Origin: Candidatus Cybelea septentrionalis
Lineage (GTDB): Bacteria; Vulcanimicrobiota; Vulcanimicrobiia; Vulcanimicrobiales; Vulcanimicrobiaceae
Assembly (NCBI GenBank): GCA_003158175.1
Contig: PMHJ01000034.1
Coordinates: forward strand, 40,776-104,775
DNA length: 64,000 nucleotides
Reading direction: 5' to 3'
This document shows, piece after piece, positions 43,985 to 53,327 of the stretch. Position 1 is the stretch's first letter, and each line of letters starts with the position of its first letter. The notes beneath the pieces were generated by a model, which did no database searches, was not told where the DNA came from, and saw only the letters and a list, made by a program, of their open reading frames with translations. A program made the translations under genes and the position numbers.

Positions 43985-44039
43985 GGAGGTCCACTTCCTA
44001 AGTACATCAACCGCCTTGGATTAAGAAGGGAATATCGCC

Positions 44040-44480
44040 ATGACGAAGATGACAGGTCGCATATTGGATCCCAAGAGTCCCGGCTGGGATAAAGCCCGTC
44101 GCGATTTTTGTTCCCGCATCAACTGCGACGAGCGATTTCCTCGTGCGGTGGTCTTCTGCCAGAATCGAACCGACATCGTAAACGCGATACAATGGGCTCG
44201 CGAAAACGGCGTCCACTTCCGCGCCCGATCTGGTCGGCACAGCTACGAAGCGTATTCGGTCGCGGCCGACGGTCTCGTGATAGATGTTAGCGAGATGGAC
44301 GAGATCAGCGTCTACCTCGACAGCAGGGTCGCCCGCTGTCTTTTCGCAATCGCCGCGGTATCGCGACCCGTAGAACGCAGCGGCAACTCGAGGAATCAGA
44401 GGCGTACCAACACGGTTCTGCTGACTGGCCCTGCCTTAAGACGATTTTTGCGCGTGTACTTGGACGACCTATCAACCTGA
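44040..44480 (+). pseudogene. FAD-binding (berberine-bridge type) oxidoreductase fragment
   Basis: The first 95 residues match the N-terminal FAD-binding half of BBE-like oxidases: GRILDPKSPGWDKARRDFCS, FPRAVVFCQNRTDIVNAIQW, RARSGRHSYEAYSVAADG and LVIDVSEMDEI. After residue 100 the similarity stops and the frame continues as unrelated sequence. Full-length enzymes have about 450 residues. It follows the broken phosphoesterase by 55 bases, so both decayed together. Confidence 0.8.
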
Positions 44481-44562
44481 TCGCCGGAGTCATCCTCGTC
44501 TCGAGCTCACGCAAAGGTGTGGCCACGAATGCTCACACCTGCGCGGGTTCCTGAATCCAGGT

Positions 44563-45423
44563 TTACGTCGCCGGCTTCCGGCAGGGTCCTCCTGCCACTT
44601 TTGGTGGTTTTGGATCGATCGGCACCGTCCATTTTCGTCCCTTCGAGTTGACCTCGATCGATCGTGAAATGGGCAATCGGAAAGCATCACTGACGATCGT
44701 GCACTCGTAGCGCATCCCAGCGCATAAGCCTGCCGCGCGCCGTTGCTCGACGAAAAAGCGCCACGGCGTGCTCTGATTCATGTGAATTCGCGTGTCGTAA
44801 CACGGTAGCGGCAGCATAACGGCCGCTTGGATGGCGAACTTCGAACGAGCGGTTAAACCGGCGCCGACCGCGTTGGCCTCAGCTGGCTCCCACGAACCGC
44901 TCGCTGTGGACTTGCTAAACTGCGTCCCAACCCCCGCGGCAAAGAGGGCGTCGGATGTCTTTGTGCATGTGCCGCGCCAATAAGCGTATCCTTCTCGAGT
45001 GCGGGTCGTCACGTCGAGGCGAAGCGTATCACGCCAAAGCACAAAGTGTGAATCGGAGTTGATAGAGCCCTTGGGATTAGACCATGCTATGGCGTTATCG
45101 GTGAATACGAGATTGGCTTTCTCGATCGCGGCTTCACTTCCGATGTCTGGTATATCGGTAGAGATGTGCGGCATATCGAGCCACGTAGCCGTCTTGCTGT
45201 AGGGGTCGATGACAAAATCGTATTCATCGCTTACTCGGAATTTCCCGACGCAAGAGGTTGGTTCGTCAGGGTTCGGCGTCGCAGCAAGTGGACGACACCA
45301 GTACGGAATCACAGGGCAATCCAGTTGCGCCGGTACTGGTGGCTTCGCCGGAGCCCTACCGCCCATCGCTACGCCTAAGATGAAAAGGCCGAGCGCCACT
45401 CTGGCAATGATATGCACGTTCAT
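44563..45423 (-). CDS. Exported protein with C-terminal Cys domain
   Basis: 286 residues with a signal (MNVHIIARVALGLFILGVAM). The N-terminal part has several Cys and beta strands (DEYDFVIDPYSKTATWLDMP, DSHFVLWRDTLRLDVTTRT). The C-terminal 90 residues share LPLPCYDTRI and GLCAGMRYEC with the small exported protein at 38483-38908. Function unknown. It follows the next gene on the minus strand by nine bases (operon). Confidence 0.65.
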   Translation of the reverse strand: MNVHIIARVALGLFILGVAMGGRAPAKPPVPAQLDCPVIPYWCRPLAATPNPDEPTSCVGKFRVSDEYDFVIDPYSKTATWLDMPHISTDIPDIGSEAAIEKANLVFTDNAIAWSNPKGSINSDSHFVLWRDTLRLDVTTRTREGYAYWRGTCTKTSDALFAAGVGTQFSKSTASGSWEPAEANAVGAGLTARSKFAIQAAVMLPLPCYDTRIHMNQSTPWRFFVEQRRAAGLCAGMRYECTIVSDAFRLPISRSIEVNSKGRKWTVPIDPKPPKVAGGPCRKPAT

Positions 45424-45432
45424 AAGGGCCTC

Positions 45433-46755
45433 CTACGGCGGTGGCTGCGCTTTGGGTCGATAGATAAACCACTCGCACTGCGGTTGAGGAAACGCTGTCT
45501 TACCGGGTGGCGTCGACGCGCAAGCCCACATAAGGTCGTCGAAGAGTTTGGGAAGTACCTGCTTTATCGCGTCGGCTGCCTGGCCATCCGGGCTGGGCGA
45601 CTGGAAGATGTACGAGGAGCTAAAAGCCGAAGCTACCGACGCGGCCGTCGTCGCTTCAGTGCTTCCGAAGGTGCTTTGCGTGTACGAAGTTGCGTACGGC
45701 TGCCCCGGAGGGTGCGTATGCGGTGGGTACTTATACGTCGTAGTCTTTGGATTTTGAAGCCCCGCCACCATCGCAAGAACTCCCAAGGCGGTCGAAAGGT
45801 TCAAGTAGTAGCGCGAGCCTCTTCCGGCTTTTACGTGTGAAAGCCACGTGAAATAGGCGGCATTATTCACGTAGGCGGCGCTAGTCGGTTCGCAGTCCAG
45901 CACCATGAGCTGCAAGTTCAAGTATGTCCATGAAGACCCGAAGATCAAGTTATATGCGTTGCTCTGCGTTCCCGGTTGCACGGCGACGATTGCACCGGCC
46001 GTTGACGGATCGGTGAAGCACTGCTGCTGGTAGTCTGCGAGCTTCCAAGTTGGCATAGCCGCGACTTCGTACAACACGGGTCGATCGCTGTAGATGTCCG
46101 GTTTTGGCAGGTCGGAACGCATTTTCGGCGATCGAACGGCATTCGCCAGCTGAAGCGACAGTTGCGCGGCCACACCGGGGTCGGACGCGAGGCCTAGAAC
46201 ATAGATGACTTTCGTCCACGGATCCCCCGAGCCCGGAAACGGGGTGTGGAACCCGATGGGCTGCGGCGTAGGTGTCCCCGGCGACGGAGGCGGCGGCACG
46301 TTGCCTGCGATCCACCTTATGCAGAAGGTCAGTGCGGAATAGAGGGCGATTGGTTTGTAGTTCGCGTAATTCGTGTATGGCTGCGTGCTACAACCAGCGG
46401 GGAACGTGGGGTTCGGCGAGGGCGTTGGGAGCGCCGGCAGTCCCGGAGGATTCCGCGCGATTATCGCCGGGGCCGATAACCCGGCGATGTACTTATAGAT
46501 GACGGACTTGCACGCGCCGATTCGCTGCTGAATGAACGTCGTCGCATCCAAGGGATCGTGCTGCAGCGGTCCGCCCCTGCCGAGAAGCGTCATTACGTCC
46601 GACGTATCGCAAATGGCGATGGCTTGCGGAGGTGGTTTTTTCGACGATTTGACGGCCGCTGCGTTCGATGAAGCGCCGAGTCCAACAATAACGATCGCAA
46701 GCGACAACAGGAGAATCTTGAACCCGAAGCTCGTGATCATGCGCGTTTGCTCCAA
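45433..46755 (-). CDS. Exported protein of unknown function, first gene of a two-gene operon
   Basis: 440 residues (or 435 from the second Met), signal SFGFKILLLSLAIVIVGLGA. The mature chain has Pro/Thr-rich linkers (PSPNPTFPAGCS, PPPPSPGTPTPQPIG) and several spaced Cys. It also has aromatic-rich helical parts (GSSWTYLNLQLMVLDCEPTS, YVNNAAYFTWLSHVKAGRGS). No family recognised. A TTCTAGCCT element lies about 40-60 bases upstream, linking it to the CTAG set. Confidence 0.65.
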   Translation of the reverse strand: MEQTRMITSFGFKILLLSLAIVIVGLGASSNAAAVKSSKKPPPQAIAICDTSDVMTLLGRGGPLQHDPLDATTFIQQRIGACKSVIYKYIAGLSAPAIIARNPPGLPALPTPSPNPTFPAGCSTQPYTNYANYKPIALYSALTFCIRWIAGNVPPPPSPGTPTPQPIGFHTPFPGSGDPWTKVIYVLGLASDPGVAAQLSLQLANAVRSPKMRSDLPKPDIYSDRPVLYEVAAMPTWKLADYQQQCFTDPSTAGAIVAVQPGTQSNAYNLIFGSSWTYLNLQLMVLDCEPTSAAYVNNAAYFTWLSHVKAGRGSRYYLNLSTALGVLAMVAGLQNPKTTTYKYPPHTHPPGQPYATSYTQSTFGSTEATTAASVASAFSSSYIFQSPSPDGQAADAIKQVLPKLFDDLMWACASTPPGKTAFPQPQCEWFIYRPKAQPPP

Positions 46756-46794
46756 GTGTGAATGACCTCGTCCTGACAGATCGAGGCCGACCCG

Positions 46795-46815
46795 TTCTAG
46801 CCTGTACGAATCCTG
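46795..46815 (-). promoter_or_regulatory. CTAG element upstream of the two-gene exported operon
   Basis: On the minus strand ACAGGCTAGAACGGG lies 40-55 bases before the start at 46755. AGGCTAG matches the half-site of the inverted repeat at 28170-28187. Confidence 0.4.
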
Positions 46816-47959
46816 CCCTCCTGGCTATTCGGTCGCCCGGACGCCAGCGCAACGCCGGAGATAATCTTGCCGGCCCGTACCGGGTTAGAGTGAATCTCTA
46901 CCGCATGCCCTCGCGCCTCGCATCAACGGCGTGGGCAACGGCGCCGGCGATTGGCAGGCCCTGCCGCTATGCCCCGATCGGCGTCGACGATTTCACATTG
47001 CCGGATCTGGTGGGGGATTACTCGTAGCAGACGCAAGGCGCGTTCGCCGCGCCGTTTGTCGGGACGAATGTCGGGGCAACCTGCTACGACGCTTTCACCA
47101 TCACGCTCGATTACAACGGCTCGACCGTGCCGTTGTTGTAACGCGGTGCTCGCCGATCCGGACACCTACGAGTGGTCGGACTCTTCCGGATCCGCCGCGG
47201 CCGCATGACCGTCGCGCGCGGCGGTACGCCGGGCGGCGAACGCGTCAAAGCGATGGGCTCGTTTTAGGCGCAATCGCCACGTTGCTGCTAATCGCCGAGG
47301 ACGGCACCCAGAGCTCATCCATCGTGACTACGTGTAAGCCCCCACGCCGCTCTAGCCGTATGCAGCCGGAGCTTGCGGGCGCCGGAAAGGGGTTTATCTG
47401 CAGTATCGCTTTCGATTCACGTTGGCGCTGGCAAACTTTTCATTATTGTGATGGACTCTCCTCGTGCTTGATGCTCGGAATCTAACAGCTGTCTAACAGA
47501 TCGCGAAAAGCGCTCGTACTCCATCCGCGGCCTCGATACGGGCGCCGCCATCGGCCAGGCTACCGCCCTGGCGCTCCGACGCGCAAGGCAACCCGTGACG
47601 CGGCTGCGCTCCGCTGCGGCCTTGCGCGTGGGTCCCTGCGCGCGGTTACTCCGCCGTGCAGCAGCGCCAGTGTCGACGCCGCGGGAGGAAAGCGATGATC
47701 GAAGTCTATGGCACAACCTTCGCGCGCGACGGAGATTAAACGCGGCATGCTGGTCCGGTGGCTCGCGGGTTTCCACGTAATCGTAGACGTGGGTCTACAC
47801 ACGATGATGCGGTCCGTCTGTGGCTTGAGGACGGAAGCACGATTACCCTTGGACCAAGCGTTCTTGTCGAAGTGGGGCGGTGAGCCATCCGATTCAAGTT
47901 GATGACCAGGTGCAACCTGAAGTTGAATTCCGTATGCGTCGCGAGCCTACGCGTCGCGA

Positions 47960-48236
47960 GCCTTGACTCTTTTCGAGCAGCGAGCGATAATTCTTGAAGG
48001 TCGCGTCGGCGCTCAGGGACCGTGGGTTTGAGTTTCTGAATCAGCTTTCGCGTTTTTACGAGAGTCGCCGGATATCGCTTACATAAGGAGTCGCACAATT
48101 GGCTTTTACCGGAAGCCACTCGGCCAGAAAGCGAGACGATACGCTCGGGAGCTCGATCGGCGTCGCCCACCCTTATATGTCCAATCTGCACGCTCAGGAA
48201 CGCGATTGTCTGTACTAAAAGCGCACGAATTCGCAT
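47960..48236 (-). pseudogene. P-loop nucleotide kinase-like fragment
   Basis: The frame starts at 48236 with MRIRALLVQTIAFLSVQIGH and has a Walker A motif in RIVSLSGRVASGKSQLCDSL, followed by a helix-rich segment (RYPATLVKTRKLIQKLKPTV). That is the start of a dNMP/adenylate-kinase-like or AAA protein. Beyond about 90 residues the sequence becomes low in protein character although the frame remains open to 47736. Most of the domain is missing. Confidence 0.45.
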
Positions 48237-48750
48237 TTTCCTTGTCCCTTTTTACGTCCCTTCAGACGTGACGCGCCTTGGAGGCGCGAGACCACGATCC
48301 GGCGGAGGACCGTCAAGGTGATTATTTTCAGCAGTGCCGCTTTAGTTCCGAGCTCACGTTCTGCATGTTGTGCAAAAGGCGCGAGAAGAGTTATCAAGAG
48401 CGTACGAAGGAGATTGCGAATCTAGGCTTTTCGATCGGGGAGCGCTTCGAAGGCGGCCGCAACTTGCTACGCGAAATGCGGCGATCGGTTACGGCCGCTT
48501 GTCTGGAACCGCGACCCCAGCACTTTGGGCGGCCGGCTCTGGAGCGTGAGGACTTGTGTAAGCGGGCCTGGCAGGAGGGTCCCCTCAGGGCATAGCCATC
48601 AGCTTGAGCAGGCCCGGGAACGCCCGTTTACCTAGGCGGAGCAAGCAGCCCGGGAGCAATAGACTGGACTCTTGATTCACCGACAAAAGGGGCCTCAAGG
48701 CTCCAAATTCTCTTGCGCTTGCCAGTAATTCGGGGTAAACTGATGAAGCA

Positions 48751-49347
48751 ATGAGCACCTTTGGGACACTGAAAGAGGCCGTCGAGGCTGCCCCCGCCGG
48801 AGCCCTTTTTAATACGGGCGACTTCGAAGTGTACGGATCGCGGACTTCGATCGAATCGGCCCTGTCACGCCTCGTCCGGTCTGGTAGCCTTTGTCGTGTC
48901 CGCCGTGGCATCTACTTTAGGCCCGCGATTTCCAGATTTGGAAAAGGTGGCGTATCAGGCGTTGCGGCTGCTCTAAAATATGCTGCCGATCGAGCCGCTG
49001 GGCCGGTAGGACCGACCGCTGCGGTGATGCTGGGGCTATCCACCCAAATGGCCGCAGCACCAGAAATCGCTGTCGTAGGAAGGCCACCGACTTCTATTCC
49101 TGGCGTTCATTTCCGCGAGCGCTCGAATATGAGGCGCGTTGCTGTGAATTTGCGCCCAAAGGAAGTTGCTGTTCTGGAGCTAGCCCGCGATGGCTTTGCG
49201 TCAGTGGAAGTTCCTTTTTCGGAAGTGAAGGCTCGTTTCCAGGAGCTTGTGAGAACTGGCGAGATTGACCCAGGCAGAATTAATGATGCCGCGAAAGGTG
49301 AACCTAGATCAGCGCAGCGCTTTGTGGCGGAGATGTTGCCCGCCTAG
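48751..49347 (+). CDS. AbiEi-like antitoxin (type IV toxin-antitoxin)
   Basis: 198 residues from ATG 48751. An N-terminal winged-helix part (ALFNTGDFEVYGSRTSIESA, LSRLVRSGSLCRVRRGIYFR) precedes the AbiEi C-domain (GPTAAVMLGLSTQMAAAPEI). Members of this DUF6088/AbiEi group neutralise the AbiEii nucleotidyltransferase and repress their own promoter. Its stop overlaps the GTG start of the toxin gene. The pair confers phage abortive infection in known cases. Confidence 0.85.
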   Translation: MSTFGTLKEAVEAAPAGALFNTGDFEVYGSRTSIESALSRLVRSGSLCRVRRGIYFRPAISRFGKGGVSGVAAALKYAADRAAGPVGPTAAVMLGLSTQMAAAPEIAVVGRPPTSIPGVHFRERSNMRRVAVNLRPKEVAVLELARDGFASVEVPFSEVKARFQELVRTGEIDPGRINDAAKGEPRSAQRFVAEMLPA

Positions 49348-50297
49348 TGCCGCTGCTGCGCGACAATCACGATGATTTCTTGGCGCTCGTTGCTGCCACG
49401 GCGAGGGATATCTCCTACCCAGAAGGTTGGGTCGAGAAAGACTACTGGATAACGGAGATTCTGAGGTCGCTCTCGGAGCCGTTCGCGGATTTTCTCGTAG
49501 TATTCAAGGGCGGCACAAACCTCTCCAAAGCCTGGCGCCTGATCCAACGCATGTCTCAGGATGTGGACATCCTCTTGGTTCCTCCGCAAGGCGCGGGCTC
49601 CAACGCAAGAGACACAGGCCTAAAGGCTATTACGCAACGAGCAGTTGATGCTGTAAAAATGGAGCCCGCCCTAGTCACATCCAGCACTGGTATTCATCGT
49701 GCAACAAATCTCAAGTACTCACCAGCGTTTCTGGATCCCGTCGTTCCTCCGGGGGTGCTTTTAGAGATGGGAGTGCGCGGTGGCCCTGACCCAAATGAGC
49801 GTATGCACGTTCAATCCTTTATTGCTGAATACGCGCTCGCGAAAGGAGGGGCAACTATCGATGAATTCGACGAACTCAGAACCGTTGAAATCAGTTGCCT
49901 TAGGCCTGAACGTACACTTGTCGAGAAACTCTCGGCGCTGCATCAGTTAGCGACGAAATGTGTGGGCGGCGAGCAGATCAAGATCGGAACCTCTATGCGG
50001 CATTACTATGACATAGCTATGCTGCTTGGAAACAACGAGATCCTGGATCGAATCCAGCAGGGTTCAGTGGCGGCTATTGCCACTGATGTCGATGCGCGCT
50101 CGGCCGCTGCGGGGTGGGCTTACACTGCCCGACCTCCGGGCGGATACGCAGATAGCCCCGCATTCTCGCGCGCCTTCTTGTCGCGTGAAGACGCCAGCAA
50201 AGCGTATAGCGCTGCCCTAGAACTCGTAATCGGCGGCCCACGCCCAACTCTAGACGCTGTTATTGAACGGGTTCGCACGGTAGCCGGTCTCTTGTAA
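49347..50297 (+). CDS. AbiEii-type nucleotidyltransferase toxin
   Basis: 316 residues from GTG 49347, overlapping the antitoxin stop codon. The nucleotidyltransferase motif is FLVVFKGGTNLSKAWRLIQR with SQDVDILL, that is GG..S..D.D. RPERTLVEKLSALHQLATKC and MRHYYDIAMLL are the conserved later motifs of the AbiEii/AbiGii family. Known members are GTP-dependent or tRNA-modifying toxins. The gene appears intact. Confidence 0.88.
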   Translation: MPLLRDNHDDFLALVAATARDISYPEGWVEKDYWITEILRSLSEPFADFLVVFKGGTNLSKAWRLIQRMSQDVDILLVPPQGAGSNARDTGLKAITQRAVDAVKMEPALVTSSTGIHRATNLKYSPAFLDPVVPPGVLLEMGVRGGPDPNERMHVQSFIAEYALAKGGATIDEFDELRTVEISCLRPERTLVEKLSALHQLATKCVGGEQIKIGTSMRHYYDIAMLLGNNEILDRIQQGSVAAIATDVDARSAAAGWAYTARPPGGYADSPAFSRAFLSREDASKAYSAALELVIGGPRPTLDAVIERVRTVAGLL

Positions 50298-50455
50298 ACC
50301 GATCGGAGAGATCGATGGATGCAGAAGCGTTCGCAGCTTATGTGTTGACCGCCGACATTGTCGATGACGCTCCAGGTGTCGCAAGATCCGTTTAGTCCCG
50401 TCGAGAGCGCCTTGTTCCAGTCAGTGCACCATGCGCATCGCACCACGCGCCTAGC

Positions 50456-51025
50456 TTACGGGCAAGCTCGCATCTCAGTCGCCAGTTCTTTTCTAATAGC
50501 TTCAATCTGCTCGGGAACAGGACGGCTATATTCGGCATAATCGACCTCGCGTATGTCGCTGTTAACGAGTTTAAGAAGAGTTGTTAGCTCAAACGCCTGC
50601 TCTATGGCCTCGTGGAGAACAACTGACGCTTCGGGATCCGCTCCCGTGCTGACGATGTCTGTCGCAGCATTATAGCTGCCGACTATAAGGCCTCCGGGAA
50701 TCCAAGGGATGTTCTGCCCCTTCCTTGGTGGAGAGAACACGCGCTCGAAAACGTGCGCCACGTCGTTCCTCAAGCGATACCAGCGCCGGAGATGCTCCTC
50801 GAACCTCTGGCGAACTTTCTCGAGGCGCGGATTCAACCTGCAAGCGACATTTGTCCCCTCATTCATGGAACCGAGCGCCACCAGCAATCCGACCAGTACG
50901 ACGTGGCGGCCAGCGCCAGATTCTACCGGAGTTCTTAACATATCATAGCCCGCCACGAGCTGGCGGTTCTGGATATCAAAGAAGTTCCAGGCATCCCATA
51001 TATTTGGTGAACCGTCGTCGGTCAT
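50456..51025 (-). CDS. HEPN-motif protein, downstream partner of the DUF4209 gene
   Basis: 189 residues, no signal or membrane segment, mostly helical. RRWYRLRNDVAHVFERVFSP contains an R-x4-H motif (RNDVAH), the signature of HEPN nucleases and MAE_28990/Cthe_2314-like HEPN proteins. It is last in a minus-strand set of three genes (53218 to 50456), 100 bases after the DUF4209 gene, which also carries an R-x4-H. Fold assignment rests on this motif and helical character. Confidence 0.55.
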   Translation of the reverse strand: MTDDGSPNIWDAWNFFDIQNRQLVAGYDMLRTPVESGAGRHVVLVGLLVALGSMNEGTNVACRLNPRLEKVRQRFEEHLRRWYRLRNDVAHVFERVFSPPRKGQNIPWIPGGLIVGSYNAATDIVSTGADPEASVVLHEAIEQAFELTTLLKLVNSDIREVDYAEYSRPVPEQIEAIRKELATEMRACP

Positions 51026-51125
51026 GTGAGTCCGCTTCGACGAGCGGTTTCTGGTTCATGGGACCTACGCGCGACATTCGGTCCAACAACTTGTCGGTTC
51101 CCAATAGATTAGAAAACGCCGCGCA

Positions 51126-52967
51126 CTATCCTGATAGCTCGTTTTGAGGTAGTGGGTTCGGGCCATAGAAACACAGACACCGAAGAGCCAGCCACCAAAC
51201 GAATGCGGCATCTACGGAATTGCTTTCGGAATCCGTCATTATTCCGTGGGCTACGTGGTTGCGGATATTCGCCCCGAGGCGCTCGGCGAGTACGCAATCG
51301 AGGGCAAAGATGTGATCGTCATCAATAATCTGCGCAAGCCGAGGGTGGTCGAGAATCACCTCTAGAGAAATCAGACTCTGAACGTCATTGCGCGTCACAT
51401 AAACGACCTCGCCAGAGGCCCGTAGTATGGTTCGCAAGGCGTTTTCGACCTGTGGCGCTAGCAAATGTACGGCAATATCGTATTCGCCAACCAGGCCAGC
51501 GTGTATTGCTTTTGACCATAGTAGACAATGGCCGGCTGGAACCAAAGGACGAGTTGTTATCGCTTGATGTATCTCGGTCAGGGTATAGTCGTGGTTGATT
51601 AATAATTGTCGGCGCCCCGGCTCAATCGCGTCCAGTACGGCTTGCATCCTACCATACATCGCGTAGTTTCGCATCTGGGATTTGAGCACTTGCTCCCGGT
51701 CTTCATTGCGACTTCCGATGGATCCAGGTATGTAACCTTCTTGTCGGCCATCATGTGCGACTGGGCGACGGCCAAAACCAAATGCAAAGACATATTTAGA
51801 AATGGATTCTTCGGCATGTTCGCGAGCCTTCGAGCGCGAGTTTAGAACGGGGAGCGCTGCGAGACGCCAGAGTCCTTCAATAGGTTCCGTATTTCGCAAC
51901 AAAGCCCGAACGTGCTCGGCGGTTACCCCGAGGTTTAAGGATGTAGTCACAGCGCTCATCTCATGAACCGCGAGAGCTTGAGAAACGTCCAGCATAGCAG
52001 CAATATCTGCGATGCGCTCCCGGGAGGCACCGCTATCGAGTAGTTCAGTTCTCGCCTTTCGCAAGAAAACACTACGCTGCGTGTCCGTGGGTGACATCGT
52101 GGCTTCCTGGACGTATGTTTCAGCGCGCTCTAACCGCAGGCTTCGTGCACGATCTGCATACCCAGCATGGCGCTCAAGTTGAATCGCAAGGCTAAGATAC
52201 GTCCTCGCTCGATCAAAGTCACGGGAACCAAGAGCGGAATCGACAATGAGACGCACGCGTCTCGTTAGATCGTCTGTTTGACCAGGCGCAAGTGTTTCTA
52301 GAATTCGAGAAATAATACGTTCAGTGTAGTAAAGATGGTCGTTACTCTCGAGGCGCTGTAAGAACACCCAAGCTTGTGCTATTACAGCTTCGAACTCCGC
52401 ACTACTCTGGCCCAGGAGGATGGCAATGCTAAATGCGCGGCCGAAGTGCTGTTCGGAGATGACCCAATGATCGGCGTCAAAAGTGTCCGCGGCGACCTTG
52501 AGATAGGCTTCAATAGCTCCGCGAGCGTGCTCCGGCTGACGCGGTGTTATACGATGCCATAGAACGTCGGCGATTCTCGCGCGCAAGATCGGCGTCTGTA
52601 TTGTAGGCAGCATAACAATGAGCGCCCGAACGTGTGTCTCGGTCAGGTGTTCGGGCAGCGGTGTATGCCAAGGACGACCATCATCAAAGTTGCCTGCAGC
52701 AGCGTGGCCAAAAGGCGACCGGGCGTCGTCGGAAAGCCCGAAGTTCGCTACGACGAGCAGTAACTGAAGCGCGTCGGCTGCGATGATGTTACCTGACTCC
52801 GCTGCTTGGTCCCGAGGGGCTAACAAAAGCTGAGCAGCGCGGAAAAGCCCTAGATCGAGCGATGCACCTGCGATGACTGAGTCTACTTGAAGGTCGCGCG
52901 CAAACTCCTCGGTAAGTTCAAAGTCGTCGGGCAACCCAAGAATAGCTGGAGCTAGACCGCCGTTCAT
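51126..52967 (-). CDS. DUF4209-like protein with C-terminal HEPN motif
   Basis: 613 residues from ATG 52967. The first 400 residues are helical repeat-like (RTYLSLAIQLERHAGYADRA, SLRLERAETYVQEATMSPTD). The C-terminal part fits DUF4209: GHCLLWSKAIHAGLVGEYDI, VHLLAPQVENALRTILRA and ERLGANIRNHVAHGIM with the R-x4-H motif RNHVAH. DUF4209 is related to the HEPN fold, and members cluster in defence islands. The start overlaps the stop of the small upstream gene (ATGA), so they are translationally coupled. Confidence 0.7.
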   Translation of the reverse strand: MNGGLAPAILGLPDDFELTEEFARDLQVDSVIAGASLDLGLFRAAQLLLAPRDQAAESGNIIAADALQLLLVVANFGLSDDARSPFGHAAAGNFDDGRPWHTPLPEHLTETHVRALIVMLPTIQTPILRARIADVLWHRITPRQPEHARGAIEAYLKVAADTFDADHWVISEQHFGRAFSIAILLGQSSAEFEAVIAQAWVFLQRLESNDHLYYTERIISRILETLAPGQTDDLTRRVRLIVDSALGSRDFDRARTYLSLAIQLERHAGYADRARSLRLERAETYVQEATMSPTDTQRSVFLRKARTELLDSGASRERIADIAAMLDVSQALAVHEMSAVTTSLNLGVTAEHVRALLRNTEPIEGLWRLAALPVLNSRSKAREHAEESISKYVFAFGFGRRPVAHDGRQEGYIPGSIGSRNEDREQVLKSQMRNYAMYGRMQAVLDAIEPGRRQLLINHDYTLTEIHQAITTRPLVPAGHCLLWSKAIHAGLVGEYDIAVHLLAPQVENALRTILRASGEVVYVTRNDVQSLISLEVILDHPRLAQIIDDDHIFALDCVLAERLGANIRNHVAHGIMTDSESNSVDAAFVWWLALRCLCFYGPNPLPQNELSG

Positions 52968-53218
52968 TTCAAAACGTGGTGCCTCATACGCTCTCGCCTA
53001 GCTGTTGCTAAGTGTAAAATCGTCTCGGTTCCGTGTCGAAAGCAATAAACGAGAGGTCCAATGGTCACTATGCCTTCTCTTGCCGTGCCGTCTGTGTTGC
53101 GCGTGCGGTTAAGGATCATCGAATCGTGCTCGATTTGACGCGTGCCGAAAAAGCTCCGCCCCGAGATGTGCCAGGCTGAGCCGCGATCTCTAAGGTTCCA
53201 CGCGTAACGATTTTTCAC
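52964..53218 (-). CDS. Small protein coupled to the DUF4209 gene
   Basis: 84 residues from GTG 53218, basic, no membrane segment. It contains strand-like stretches REGIVTIGPLVYCFRHGTET and ILHLATARRERMRHHVLK. No family recognised. The ATGA overlap with the DUF4209 gene argues that it is translated and belongs to the same system, although the start codon has no strong ribosome site. Confidence 0.45.
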   Translation of the reverse strand: MKNRYAWNLRDRGSAWHISGRSFFGTRQIEHDSMILNRTRNTDGTAREGIVTIGPLVYCFRHGTETILHLATARRERMRHHVLK

Positions 53219-53327
53219 TGACCGCCTAGAGTGGGAACGGATGGACTTACACTCTCAAGCCGCGCAGGGCGAGTTGATAAAGCATTGGTCGAAACGCCCA
53301 CTGAGGGCTGGAGCTAGCGCCTGCCCC

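Larger units (their letters stand above)
46756..48750. other. Two-kilobase region of degraded coding sequence
   Basis: No intact gene. On the plus strand 46900-47270 shows broken sense-like stretches in successive frames (RYAPIGVDDFTLPDLVGDYS, then GAFAAPFVGTNVGATCYDAF), and near 47695 a short start (MIEVYGTTFARDGD). Near 47810 there is RLWLEDGSTITLGPSVLVEV. These look like eroded genes of unknown type. The one recognisable fragment, a P-loop protein, is listed separately. Confidence 0.4.

Noticed and set aside
48278-48595. 105-residue plus-strand frame
   Set aside because: No domain or ribosome site; composition is like the surrounding degraded DNA.
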